Positions 35,333 through 42,448 of a stretch of 64,000 nt of DNA are shown piece after piece. Positions within the stretch are counted from its first letter, which is position 1, and the number at the start of each line of letters is the position of its first letter. Source of the DNA: Onthophagus taurus. Taxonomy: Eukaryota; Arthropoda; Insecta; Coleoptera; Scarabaeidae. The DNA is taken from NCBI RefSeq assembly GCF_036711975.1, contig NW_027248937.1, positions 124,001 through 188,000 on the forward strand. Direction: 5' to 3'. Made by a program: the position numbers and the translations under genes. The notes below the pieces were generated by a model. That model had not been told where the DNA came from and did not search any database. It saw only the letters and a program-made list of their open reading frames with translations.

Positions 35333-36235
35333 ATGCATCGATCAAGCAAACGGTCTGGTCGAGGTATTGTGAATACATTAATCAATAAGCTTCCGATAGA
35401 ACTACATTTGCCAGGTTATAATTATTGCGGTCCGGGAACCAAATTGGTAAAGAGATTAGTTCGTGGAGATCAGGGAGTGAATAAATTAGACGACGCCTGT
35501 AAAACGCATGATATTGCCTACGCAGCGACATCGAATTTAGCTGAGCGACACATAGCCGATAAAGAGTTGTATAAGACGGCGAAAGAGCGGTTGAGAAGTA
35601 AAGACGCAAGCTTAGGAGAGCGACTATCGTCGACGTTAGTGTCAACGATAATGAAAGGAAAAACAATAATGGGTATGGGAATGCAAATTCGTGCCCTAAG
35701 ACGTAGAGGGACAACTCGTCAGAAGTTGAAACGTGGCGGTAAGTTGTCGTTTACGCAGGCAATGAACTTAGTGCGGCGAGCGATTGCACAGACCAACAGT
35801 ACGAATACAAAGGGAGATGTACAAGTGGGTTACAATCTGTTGAAACCTTATCAAGGTAGAATACTTAAACCGCGCGGAAAAATAATCAAGATTCCCAAGA
35901 CGGGAGGTTTTTTACCCTTAATACTTGCAGCTTTGGGTGCTCTCGGTTCTTTAGGCGGAGGTGCAGCAGCTATTGCAAAAACCGTAAACGAAGCAAAAAT
36001 AGCAAGGGAGCAGTTACAAGAAGCCCAACGTCACAATCGGGCTATGGAACCAAAAGCGATCGGCAGCGGTTTGTATATTAAACCATATAAGCAAGGTTGC
36101 GGACTAGTCATGAAAACGGTATCACGAAAATCAAAGCGACTAAAACGCCCCAAGAGGGCGAACAAAATTGGTACAGGAATGTTTATTAATCCATATAAAA
36201 AGGGTTGTGGTTATAAAACTGTAGCAAAAAACTAA
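35333..36235 (+). CDS. Minor capsid-like protein with phospholipase A2-like domain (PX-like)
   Basis: 300 residues. Residues 28-65 hold a secreted/parvoviral-type PLA2 signature: Ca-loop YCGPGT (31-36) and DDACKTHDIAY with the His-Asp pair at 59-60. In parvoviruses such a domain breaches the endosomal membrane, and a similar entry role here is inference. Residues 105-190 are very basic. Residues 191-214 are a hydrophobic Gly/Ala/Leu stretch (GGFLPLILAALGALGSLGGG) typical of Polinton/adenovirus-like minor capsid proteins. The C-terminus has two copies of a G-x-G-[LM]-[YF]-I-x-PYK-x-GCG motif (244-258 and 280-294). The last codons are GCA AAA AAC TAA, a slippery heptamer discussed separately. 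It is followed at once by the protease frame. Confidence 0.85.
   Translation: MHRSSKRSGRGIVNTLINKLPIELHLPGYNYCGPGTKLVKRLVRGDQGVNKLDDACKTHDIAYAATSNLAERHIADKELYKTAKERLRSKDASLGERLSSTLVSTIMKGKTIMGMGMQIRALRRRGTTRQKLKRGGKLSFTQAMNLVRRAIAQTNSTNTKGDVQVGYNLLKPYQGRILKPRGKIIKIPKTGGFLPLILAALGALGSLGGGAAAIAKTVNEAKIAREQLQEAQRHNRAMEPKAIGSGLYIKPYKQGCGLVMKTVSRKSKRLKRPKRANKIGTGMFINPYKKGCGYKTVAKN
36226..36232 (+). promoter_or_regulatory. Candidate -1 ribosomal frameshift site A_AAA_AAC
   Basis: The zero frame reads GCA AAA AAC TAA, with the heptamer immediately before the stop. A -1 slip enters the frame that continues without interruption into the protease. A 7-bp stem (36254-36260 with 36270-36276, one G-U) lies 21 nt downstream. 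This is farther than the usual 5-9 nt spacer, so the stimulatory element is unproven. Confidence 0.45.
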
Positions 36236-36321
36236 TAAAAATACCCCAACATTCTTTAACGGATGTAGAGTTAAGGCGATATGCACGAGCGCTTGATCTG
36301 TTAAACTTTCGTGGGGTGTAC

Positions 36322-36624
36322 ATGAGAAACAATTTACCGAAGAAAATCCGAAAACGAGAGAGTGGGATAATAAATCTTGATAATCGTACGGGTCCCGGTA
36401 CTCACTGGACAGCTTACAACAAGGATGGTGTAAATGTTAACTACTTTGACAGTTATGGAGATTTACGACCACCGATTGAAGTGGAGAAGTATTTTATATC
36501 GGATGGGGGGAGAAATATTGTGAGGTATAATTATCGACGATATCAAAAAGAAGATCAAACAAATTGTGGACAATTGTGTCTGCATTTCTTAGATAGTTTA
36601 AATACCAAGGAAGTATCCGTGTAA
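36322..36624 (+). CDS. Adenain-like cysteine protease (virion maturation protease)
   Basis: Cleaves capsid precursors in adenovirus-like viruses. The frame has GPGTHW (His), NYFDSYG (Asp) and Q-x6-C in RYQKEDQTNCGQLCLHFL (oxyanion Gln and catalytic Cys), the order and spacing of the adenain family. The first ATG is at 36322 (MRNNLPKK). The sequence in frame upstream, from 36241 on (IPQHSLTDVELRR...LLNFRGVY), looks like the conserved N-terminus of Polinton proteases. That upstream frame is open from 36217 but contains no ATG. The N-terminus may be made by -1 frameshifting from the minor capsid gene, by a non-AUG start or by splicing; otherwise the start was lost. From the ATG it is about 100 residues, short for the family. 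Confidence 0.82.
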   Translation: MRNNLPKKIRKRESGIINLDNRTGPGTHWTAYNKDGVNVNYFDSYGDLRPPIEVEKYFISDGGRNIVRYNYRRYQKEDQTNCGQLCLHFLDSLNTKEVSV

Positions 36625-36644
36625 GATTAGTCTTGAGAACAACA

Positions 36645-37388
36645 ATGGAACAAGATACAATACATACAAGTTATACATTTACGCTCACCGGAAGGGGGTC
36701 GGAGTTGTCTTGTAACTTTAACCCACCGATTTATTTGAATGAACTCGGTACATACGAGTTAGCTCTTTTAAATTTCGAAACGTTCAATACGTTACCTAAT
36801 ATCGATTCAACAAACAATATTTTACAATATGAAGATCATATGGGAAATTTTACAGAGAATATTGAAATACCGCTAGGAACATACGATATTAACGATATTA
36901 ACGAATACGTTAAAAAAACATTAACAGCGAGGAATATTCTCAGCGTGACTACACCGGGTACACAGATACGCATAAGAGGTAATAATAATACGCAACGTGC
37001 TGAGATAAAAACAAACCGGCGAATAAATTTTGCTAGCGATAATTCAATCGGTTCCTTACTTGGTTTTAACCCTAAAGTTATACCTAAAAACACGATAACA
37101 GAATCGGATCATATCGTGAATATAAATAAAACGAATGCATTACAAATTTATTGTAATTTGAGCTCCGGATCGTATACGAATGGACAACCCATGCACGTGT
37201 TGTATCATTTCTTCCCGAACGTACCGGCTGGTTTTAAAATAATAGAAGCTCCGCAACAACCGATTTACTTACCTGTTACAACGAACGTGATTAGTACATT
37301 AATAGTACGCATACTTGATCAGGACGGTCAGTTGGTAAACTTCAGAGACGAAGAAGTGACCGTGAGAGTGCACTTGAAATCGGTGTGA
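36645..37388 (+). CDS. Penton-like minor capsid protein (single jelly-roll)
   Basis: 247 residues from ATG 36645 (MEQDTIHTSYTF), the first ATG in an open frame. The N-terminal strand-rich part (FTLTGRGSELSCNFNPPIYL...YELALLNFETFNTLPNI) and the C-terminal VLYHFFPNVPAGFKIIEAP...YLPV...RILDQDGQLVNFRDEEVTVRVHLK are the recognisable pattern of the Polinton/adintovirus penton protein. This would form the five-fold vertices. It lies 20 bp after the protease stop and is followed at once by a short basic gene and the major capsid gene, a compact morphogenesis block. Confidence 0.85.
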   Translation: MEQDTIHTSYTFTLTGRGSELSCNFNPPIYLNELGTYELALLNFETFNTLPNIDSTNNILQYEDHMGNFTENIEIPLGTYDINDINEYVKKTLTARNILSVTTPGTQIRIRGNNNTQRAEIKTNRRINFASDNSIGSLLGFNPKVIPKNTITESDHIVNINKTNALQIYCNLSSGSYTNGQPMHVLYHFFPNVPAGFKIIEAPQQPIYLPVTTNVISTLIVRILDQDGQLVNFRDEEVTVRVHLKSV

Positions 37389-37405
37389 GTAGTAGGGTAT
37401 TTAAT

Positions 37406-37576
37406 ATGGGTATAGTGTACGACGTTCGAAGAAAAGCACAGGAAAATCTGGGTGATAGAGTAATGTATAAAACGGTACGAAAGGATGTAAAACCTAACAG
37501 TAAGCGAAAATCAACTACCCAGTTAACACGCGTCAATCGTCAGTATTTAAGCAACTTAGGTTTTCAACTACTATAA
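37406..37576 (+). CDS. Short basic protein between penton and capsid genes
   Basis: 56 residues from ATG 37406, 17 bp after the penton stop, ending directly before the capsid ATG. It is strongly basic (RRKAQENLGDRVMYKTVRKD...SKRKS) with a C-terminal LTRVNRQYLSNLGFQLL. I recall a comparable small frame with a conserved L-x-x-x-N-x-x-[YF]-L-x-x-LGF end next to Polinton capsid genes. Function unknown; a core or scaffold role is a guess. Confidence 0.6.
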   Translation: MGIVYDVRRKAQENLGDRVMYKTVRKDVKPNSKRKSTTQLTRVNRQYLSNLGFQLL

Positions 37577-38839
37577 ATGGAGTCCTTAAACGTCACGGAG
37601 AAAATAAAAGTAGATAACTCGATTGTAAGTTACGAATATCATTCCCATCAACCGTTTGGTTCTACTAGCTTCGGTAACAATGATGAAATTCGTATAGGCA
37701 TACCCGAAATAGACAATTACACATTGCCTCATGAAAGTTTTTTGTATGTGGAAGGGAGCGTACGTAAACTGGATGCGAGTGGTAAAGCAACAAAAGATGC
37801 TAGTGCAACTGCAAAATTGATAAATAATCCTGTAGCGTTTATGTTCAGTGATATTCGCTATCTTATAAATGGTGTTCAAATAGATGGAGTGAGAAACGTG
37901 GGGTTAACATCATGTATGAAAGGATACTTTTCGTATACCCCTCACGATATAATAAAGTTGGCGAACGCAGGTTGGAACATGGGCGAGGATCTGCTAGGTC
38001 AAGTGGTCCCAACATCCCCTGTAACGGATGCAATAATGGATAAAAATGGAAATTTTGGATTGAGTGTACCGCTAAAGACATTAATAGGGTTTGCTGAAGA
38101 TTTTAAAACAATTGTGATGAATGTGAGACAAGAGCTAGTGTTAATTCGTAATAATGATGATAATGATGTGCTTGTGAATACGGTAGAAGAACCGTTACAG
38201 TTAAAAATCGATAAAGTTGTGTGGAGAATGCCCCATCTAGCCGTAGGCTTACGAGAACAATTAGCTCTAACAAAAATAGCAGGACGAAATATTGATCTGC
38301 AAATACCTTTTCGCAGTTGGGAAGTACATGAATATCCTTCCTTACCTCAAACAACAAAGCATTCATGGGCTGTGAAAACAGCTCCGCAGTTGGAAACACC
38401 TAGATTTATAATAATTGGGTTTCAAACAAAGAAGAAAGGAAAACAGTTGGCGAACATGGCAACCTTTGATAATGTAAAACTCACCAATTTGACGGTATTC
38501 CTAAACGGTGAACGCTACCCATACGATAATCTGAACGTGGACTTTGATAGTAATCGTGTCGCAGTGTTATATGACATGTATACACGCTTTCAAAAGTCCT
38601 ACTATGGGAAGGAAGGAGAACCATTACTCACTCCGAAACAATTTATTGAAAATTATCCACTGATTGGAATTGATTGTACATATCAAGCAGAAGCGCTACA
38701 CAAAAGTGGGGTAGAAATACGGATAGAATTTACGACAAAAAATCCGATTCCTGATGGTACCACAGCATACTGTTTAGTTTTACATGATAAGGCGTTTCAA
38801 TATTCTCCACTAACAAAAATCGTCAAACAAATGACTTGA
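37577..38839 (+). CDS. Major capsid protein (double jelly-roll, hexon-like)
   Basis: 420 residues from ATG 37577, which directly abuts the preceding stop. Recognisable features are an N-terminal ESLNVTEKIKVDNSIVSYEYHSHQPFGSTSFG, then IRIGIPEIDNYTLPHESFLYVEG, then AFMFSDIRYLINGVQIDGVRNVGLTSCMKGY. The second half has YPYDNLNVDFDSN...YDMYTRFQKSYYG, FIENYPLIGIDCTYQ and VEIRIEFTTKNPIP...YCLVLHDKAFQY. These are the strand-rich blocks of Polinton/adintovirus capsid proteins, which fold as two jelly-rolls and form pseudo-hexameric capsomers. Length is normal for Polinton elements. No frameshift. Confidence 0.9.
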   Translation: MESLNVTEKIKVDNSIVSYEYHSHQPFGSTSFGNNDEIRIGIPEIDNYTLPHESFLYVEGSVRKLDASGKATKDASATAKLINNPVAFMFSDIRYLINGVQIDGVRNVGLTSCMKGYFSYTPHDIIKLANAGWNMGEDLLGQVVPTSPVTDAIMDKNGNFGLSVPLKTLIGFAEDFKTIVMNVRQELVLIRNNDDNDVLVNTVEEPLQLKIDKVVWRMPHLAVGLREQLALTKIAGRNIDLQIPFRSWEVHEYPSLPQTTKHSWAVKTAPQLETPRFIIIGFQTKKKGKQLANMATFDNVKLTNLTVFLNGERYPYDNLNVDFDSNRVAVLYDMYTRFQKSYYGKEGEPLLTPKQFIENYPLIGIDCTYQAEALHKSGVEIRIEFTTKNPIPDGTTAYCLVLHDKAFQYSPLTKIVKQMT

Positions 38840-39031
38840 GTATGGGGAAAGAAGGGTTGGTAGTGTGTAGTTGGATCGGATCCTGAGCCGCATCGCACCC
38901 GTAGCTCATCATCCGAAATGTGAGACTTCTATATTCAGCGTAAACAAAAAAAAGTCGTAGAGTATAAGTTGTGCGACAGATTTCTACGGCTGCATAGTAC
39001 GACGTTGTACGTTGTATGGATAATCGTGTTG

Positions 39032-39547
39032 ATGTACGGAAGCAAGATGTATTCAAATAAAACTCAATACATAATTCTCGATATACAAGGTTTCATGGTC
39101 AACGAAGATCAGTTCGTACCTAAAGAATTAGCATCATGTGATAGTAACAAATGCATAACCCACCACGTTTTTCAACCGAGTAGCAGTATAGCTTCATTAC
39201 CATCTAAATATAGGAATACTGCAAACTGGTTAATGACACATCATCATTGCATCGACTGGAAAGTTGGTTTTATCCATCCAATGGAATTCGACGCCATAGT
39301 CAAATATCTGTGTCGGAATGTCAAGAAAGTGTATGTTAAAGGACCTGAAAAAATTAAATTTTTAAGACATATTATTTCCGCGCCGATATTTGCGTTGGAA
39401 GGTAGTATCTATAAACTTGAGATGGGTATACCGAGCTGTGCTTTTCACTCGCGACGAAGAAGTATGTGTGCTCTTTCCAATGTACGCCACTTACAAGAAG
39501 TTGTCGAAGAGGGGGTGCAAAACAAGGATGCGAAAGACAGTCGGTGA
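39032..39547 (+). CDS. Conserved Polinton-type protein of unknown function (DxQGF protein, copy 2)
   Basis: About 171 residues from ATG 39032; ATG 39047 is an alternative nearer the conserved part. Motifs in order: IILDIQGFM, PKELAS, THHVFQPSS, HHHCIDWKVGFI, VYVKGPEKIKFLRHII, and CAFHSRRRSMCALSNVRHLQEVVEE. Each lines up with the gene at 33026, making an ancient duplicate pair on opposite sides of the capsid block. The function is unknown; the better-kept HHHCIDW and VKG.EK blocks mark the likely functional core. The preceding 192 bp hold no gene. They include a TATA-like AGTATAAG near 38961 and a small CGTAGA...TCTACG inverted repeat. Confidence 0.72.
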   Translation: MYGSKMYSNKTQYIILDIQGFMVNEDQFVPKELASCDSNKCITHHVFQPSSSIASLPSKYRNTANWLMTHHHCIDWKVGFIHPMEFDAIVKYLCRNVKKVYVKGPEKIKFLRHIISAPIFALEGSIYKLEMGIPSCAFHSRRRSMCALSNVRHLQEVVEEGVQNKDAKDSR

Positions 39548-39597
39548 CTATAAAGCAGAGACAAGTCGTAATGGGGGATAGTTAAGAGCTGGTTGCG

Positions 39598-39933
39598 ATG
39601 GAACAAGTGTTCACTGTGTTTGGGTGTTGGCCACTTACATCTGCCAAGAAAGTGTACAGCGTAATGAAAAAATATGAACAAGATGCCTCACTTGCGAACA
39701 TTCCAGCTCGTGATTTAAAATATTTACCAACACAGTATTATTTCGATAAAGTACCATCTATGGAATTACGAAGAATTTGGACCCAACTACCGTTCGCCTA
39801 CCAGCAATCGAAAATGTTACAAATGAAGTTACCGTGTCTTGAACATTATAATAATGATTGTGCGGAAACTCATTTCGATGGACCACCACCACCTAAAATG
39901 CATTGTATTAAATGTACGTTAGAAAAGAAATAA
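39598..39933 (+). CDS. Unknown conserved-looking 111-residue protein
   Basis: Starts at ATG 39598, 50 bp after the preceding gene. It begins MEQVFTVFGCWPLTSAKKVYSVMKK and ends with LEHYNNDCAETHFDGPPPPKMHCIKCTLEKK. The Cys/His arrangement (C-L-E-H...C...H...H-C-x2-C) could bind a metal. There is no membrane segment. I recognise no domain. Its place right behind the DxQGF copy suggests the two work together. AATAAA-like sequence overlaps the stop (GAAATAAATG). Confidence 0.55.
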   Translation: MEQVFTVFGCWPLTSAKKVYSVMKKYEQDASLANIPARDLKYLPTQYYFDKVPSMELRRIWTQLPFAYQQSKMLQMKLPCLEHYNNDCAETHFDGPPPPKMHCIKCTLEKK

Positions 39934-39984
39934 ATGTTATTTTTTTATCCATATTGATGAGTTTTATTTAAAGAAACCTCTTCA

Positions 39985-40022
39985 CCTCCCCTTCCCCCTC
40001 CCCCTCCCCCCTCCCCTCCCCC
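39985..40022 (-). other. G-quadruplex-forming tract (minus strand)
   Basis: The plus strand is almost pure C with single T interruptions. The minus strand therefore has at least six runs of 3-6 G separated by single A residues, a strong G4 consensus. Confidence 0.7.
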
Positions 40023-40055
40023 TGTTTTTCCGACCACGAAGAAATCGCTTTCTGC

Positions 40056-40337
40056 TAGAAAACCATTTGAAAAGTAAGTTACATCAATACAATTTTTATC
40101 GGTTTTCTTCATGTATGTTTGTGATGATTTCAGGTATTAATTGTTATACGCTGAGAAAAGTGGTTCTTCAGCGCATTGCAAACCTGTCAGACGTGATAGA
40201 AAACCATTTGAAAAGTAAGTTACATCAATACAATTTTTATCGGTTTTCTTCATGTATGTTTATGATGATTTCAGACATTAATTGTTATACGCTGAGAAAA
40301 GTGGTTCTTCAGCGCATTGCAAACTTGTCAGACGTGA
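40056..40337 (+). repeat. Two tandem 141-bp repeats with intron-like signals
   Basis: Copies 40056-40196 and 40197-40337 differ at about four positions. Each contains AAA|GTAAGT and, 60 nt later, GATGATTTCAG, which look like a complete small intron (40074-40133 and 40215-40274). Both the 141-bp unit and the 60-nt inner segment are multiples of three, and the frame is open with or without removal. The encoded segment contains ENHLK and INCYTLRKVVLQRIANLSDV. Confidence 0.75.
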
Positions 40338-40409
40338 GCGAACGTATAATTTTAATAAAATAATCCAAATTTTTTGTAACCCTTTTGATTCCTTGAAGTC
40401 TTTCCCATT

Positions 40410-41306
40410 ATGCTTCACTTAATTGGTAACAGCCACGCTCGTGCAAGCGATAATACCGATGGTATGACCGACCCACTGGTTGCCGTGCTGCCACGCAATA
40501 ACGACAGTACGAATGTTGTTGAGTCAAGCCTACCGTCGTTACCATTATATTGCAGCGGCAACTTTGACGGTTTGAGTCGTACCATGCAGGATTTCACTAC
40601 AGACCCACCACTGTACGAGCAAATAATGAATGAGCTCCGGTCACAGCCAGGGAACGACAATGGTGCGATTGTTACCACCAGTCCAACCTTGTCGTCCTAC
40701 GGCTTAACTCGCATCAGTATGGAGATACGAGAAGAAGGAACATATCAGGAAGTTGTTGTGCCACCTGAACCTGCTACCAATCAGGCCGACGTGGTACAAC
40801 CACTTCCAGATATTGTACATACGGATGTCACAAGTCAAGCACCTGCTGAAAACCAGGTGCTTGCGGCACCGTCTGTACCAGCGACGGAAGACGTATCCCA
40901 ACCCTCCGATAGGATATGTGTTTCGCCTGTCTTCTCGAGTGGACCCATACGGTACACATCCCGCCGTATAAAAAAACGCGTCAACTTGTTGTCAAGGGGT
41001 TGCGTGAAACAAACTACCCGCCCAAACCCTTCTCCTGCTTCACAAGACTCCTGTAGATTGCTGCGCAACGCATTAGCCAAACCTCCCCGTAACACACGAA
41101 GAGTACCTACACTCGCTACAGTAACCAGACCTGCAACGGTGGTTACATCTCCACCAGAGGTGACCATCGACATCCGTGACAGCCCGCCAACTATCACAAC
41201 TATCCCACCACAAAATGTGGTGTTCCCACCACCTTTACCTATCCGCTCCAGGGAGTCCAACTCAAACGCGGAGATACCATTAAGTGTAAAAATAATGCAC
41301 CGATAG
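40410..41306 (+). CDS. Pro/Ser/Thr-rich, probably disordered protein with a PPxY motif
   Basis: 298 residues from ATG 40410. It is low in hydrophobic core residues and rich in Pro, Ser, Thr and Val. A PPLY sequence at residues 66-69 (TDPPLYEQI) fits the PPxY late-domain motif that binds NEDD4-family ubiquitin ligases. Adenovirus protein VI has such a motif, so a minor virion or trafficking role is possible. Residues 180-235 are basic (RYTSRRIKKRV, CRLLRNALAKPPRNTRR). Base composition is visibly richer in G+C than the neighbouring genes. I recognise no domain. The stop is 49 bp before the integrase ATG. Confidence 0.55.
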   Translation: MLHLIGNSHARASDNTDGMTDPLVAVLPRNNDSTNVVESSLPSLPLYCSGNFDGLSRTMQDFTTDPPLYEQIMNELRSQPGNDNGAIVTTSPTLSSYGLTRISMEIREEGTYQEVVVPPEPATNQADVVQPLPDIVHTDVTSQAPAENQVLAAPSVPATEDVSQPSDRICVSPVFSSGPIRYTSRRIKKRVNLLSRGCVKQTTRPNPSPASQDSCRLLRNALAKPPRNTRRVPTLATVTRPATVVTSPPEVTIDIRDSPPTITTIPPQNVVFPPPLPIRSRESNSNAEIPLSVKIMHR

Positions 41307-41355
41307 GAGGACTACCTTTTCTTATAGAGTTGTTGATTGAAGGGGTTGTAGAGTA

Positions 41356-42291
41356 ATGGTTAGTGTTAAGCGAGATCTCGTTAACGAACTACATGCACCT
41401 GCGAGACGACATTATCGGCGACGCCGCGTTCTGCTTCACGGACTATTGGATCTTTATCAAGCGGATTTGGTTGAAATGATCCCATATGCGTCGGTCAATA
41501 AAGGTTACAAGTATATACTGACTGTTATCAACGCTTTTTCAAAATACGCATGGGCCTTACCACTCAAAACCAAAACTGGGAAAGAGGTTACTCAAGCTAT
41601 GAAGGACATTTTGCATAGTAAAAAGAATATTACTCCGAGCAACTTACAAACCGATAATGGGAAAGAGTTTTACAATAGCGATTTTCAAAAATTAATGGAA
41701 CAACTTAACATTAATCATTACAGCACCTATTCCACTTTAAAAAGCTCGATTATCGAACGGTTTAATAGAACCCTAAAAAATAAAATGTGGAAAGAATTTA
41801 GTATGCAAGGAAATTATCGCTGGTTAGACTTACTACCCAAATTACTAAAATCTTACAACAACACAATACATCGCACCATTCACATGAAACCTTCAGCTGT
41901 TAATCGACGAAATGAATCTGCTCTGTTAAATACTGTATACAATTCCATTAAAGTTGTCGACCCCAACCACCGTAAATTTAATGTGGGGGAACACGTGCGA
42001 ATTAGCAAGTACAGACACGCTTTTGCTAAAGGTTACCAACCAACTTGGTCCAATGAAATTTTCACCATAGCGACAGTTCAAAATACTAATCCCAGGACTT
42101 ACCTTATTAAAGATGGTAGAGGAGAACCCATTCTTGGAGCATTTTACGACGAAGAATTACAACGTGTGAAACACCCGGATGTATTTTTAATTGAAAAAGT
42201 TCTTCGTCGAAAAGGAAATAAAGTCCGAGTGAAATGGTTGGGAATGGATAGCTCTCATAATTCTTGGATTGCAAAAAAAGATGTATTATAA
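41356..42291 (+). CDS. Polinton integrase (rve superfamily DDE) with C-terminal chromodomain
   Basis: 311 residues from ATG 41356. It inserts the element and makes the 6-bp target duplication. Catalytic residues are Asp37 (DLYQADL), Asp100 (QTDNGKEF) and Glu134 (SSIIERFNR), with 33 residues between the second and third. The basic N-terminus (ELHAPARRHYRRRR) precedes the core. I see no clear HHCC zinc domain, so the N-terminus may be short or spliced from elsewhere. After the core come YNNTIHRTIHMKPSAVN and an SH3-like KFNVGEHVRISK. Residues 275-311 form a chromodomain (VFLIEKVLRRKG...KWLG...SHNSWI), which in related integrases guides insertion to marked chromatin. It is convergent with polB, with an AATAAA at about 42307. 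Confidence 0.93.
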   Translation: MVSVKRDLVNELHAPARRHYRRRRVLLHGLLDLYQADLVEMIPYASVNKGYKYILTVINAFSKYAWALPLKTKTGKEVTQAMKDILHSKKNITPSNLQTDNGKEFYNSDFQKLMEQLNINHYSTYSTLKSSIIERFNRTLKNKMWKEFSMQGNYRWLDLLPKLLKSYNNTIHRTIHMKPSAVNRRNESALLNTVYNSIKVVDPNHRKFNVGEHVRISKYRHAFAKGYQPTWSNEIFTIATVQNTNPRTYLIKDGRGEPILGAFYDEELQRVKHPDVFLIEKVLRRKGNKVRVKWLGMDSSHNSWIAKKDVL

Positions 42292-42448
42292 TTTTTACAC
42301 TAAGAAAATAAAAAATTTTTTTTAATTTCGTTGATTTTATTTCAAGTAACCTTTTTAACAACCTACTTTCTACTTTATATACAAGTTTTGTGATACAAGC
42401 AAGTATTTTTTTTTTTTTTTTTTTACAAATTAACTGATCGCAATTTAA
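42292..42448. terminator. Convergent 3' regions of integrase and polB
   Basis: 157 bp between the two stops. The plus-strand AATAAA at about 42307-42312 serves the integrase. On the minus strand AATAAAAT at about 42332-42340 could serve polB. A T16-18 run at about 42407-42423 is the longest homopolymer in the element. Confidence 0.5.

Larger units (their letters stand above)
39934..40409. other. Intergenic stretch with C-rich tract and a duplicated intron-like block
   Basis: Holds the C-rich tract at 39985-40022 and two 141-bp repeats at 40056-40337. After that AATAAAATAA at about 40356-40365 gives a stop and possible poly(A) signal. The plus-strand frame through the repeats is open from before 40031 to 40363 but has no start of its own, so a terminal exon of some gene is possible. 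Confidence 0.55.

Noticed and set aside
36633..36645. TTG or GTG starts for the penton, protease, small basic and DxQGF copy 2 genes
   Set aside because: In a eukaryotic setting these are unlikely; in-frame ATGs exist shortly downstream (36645, 36322, 37406, 39032) and are used here, except where splicing or frameshifting is argued.
37586..38399. Signal-peptide-like minus-strand frames under the capsid gene
   Set aside because: Hydrophobic composition follows from the antisense of a strand-rich protein; no promoter or conservation evidence.
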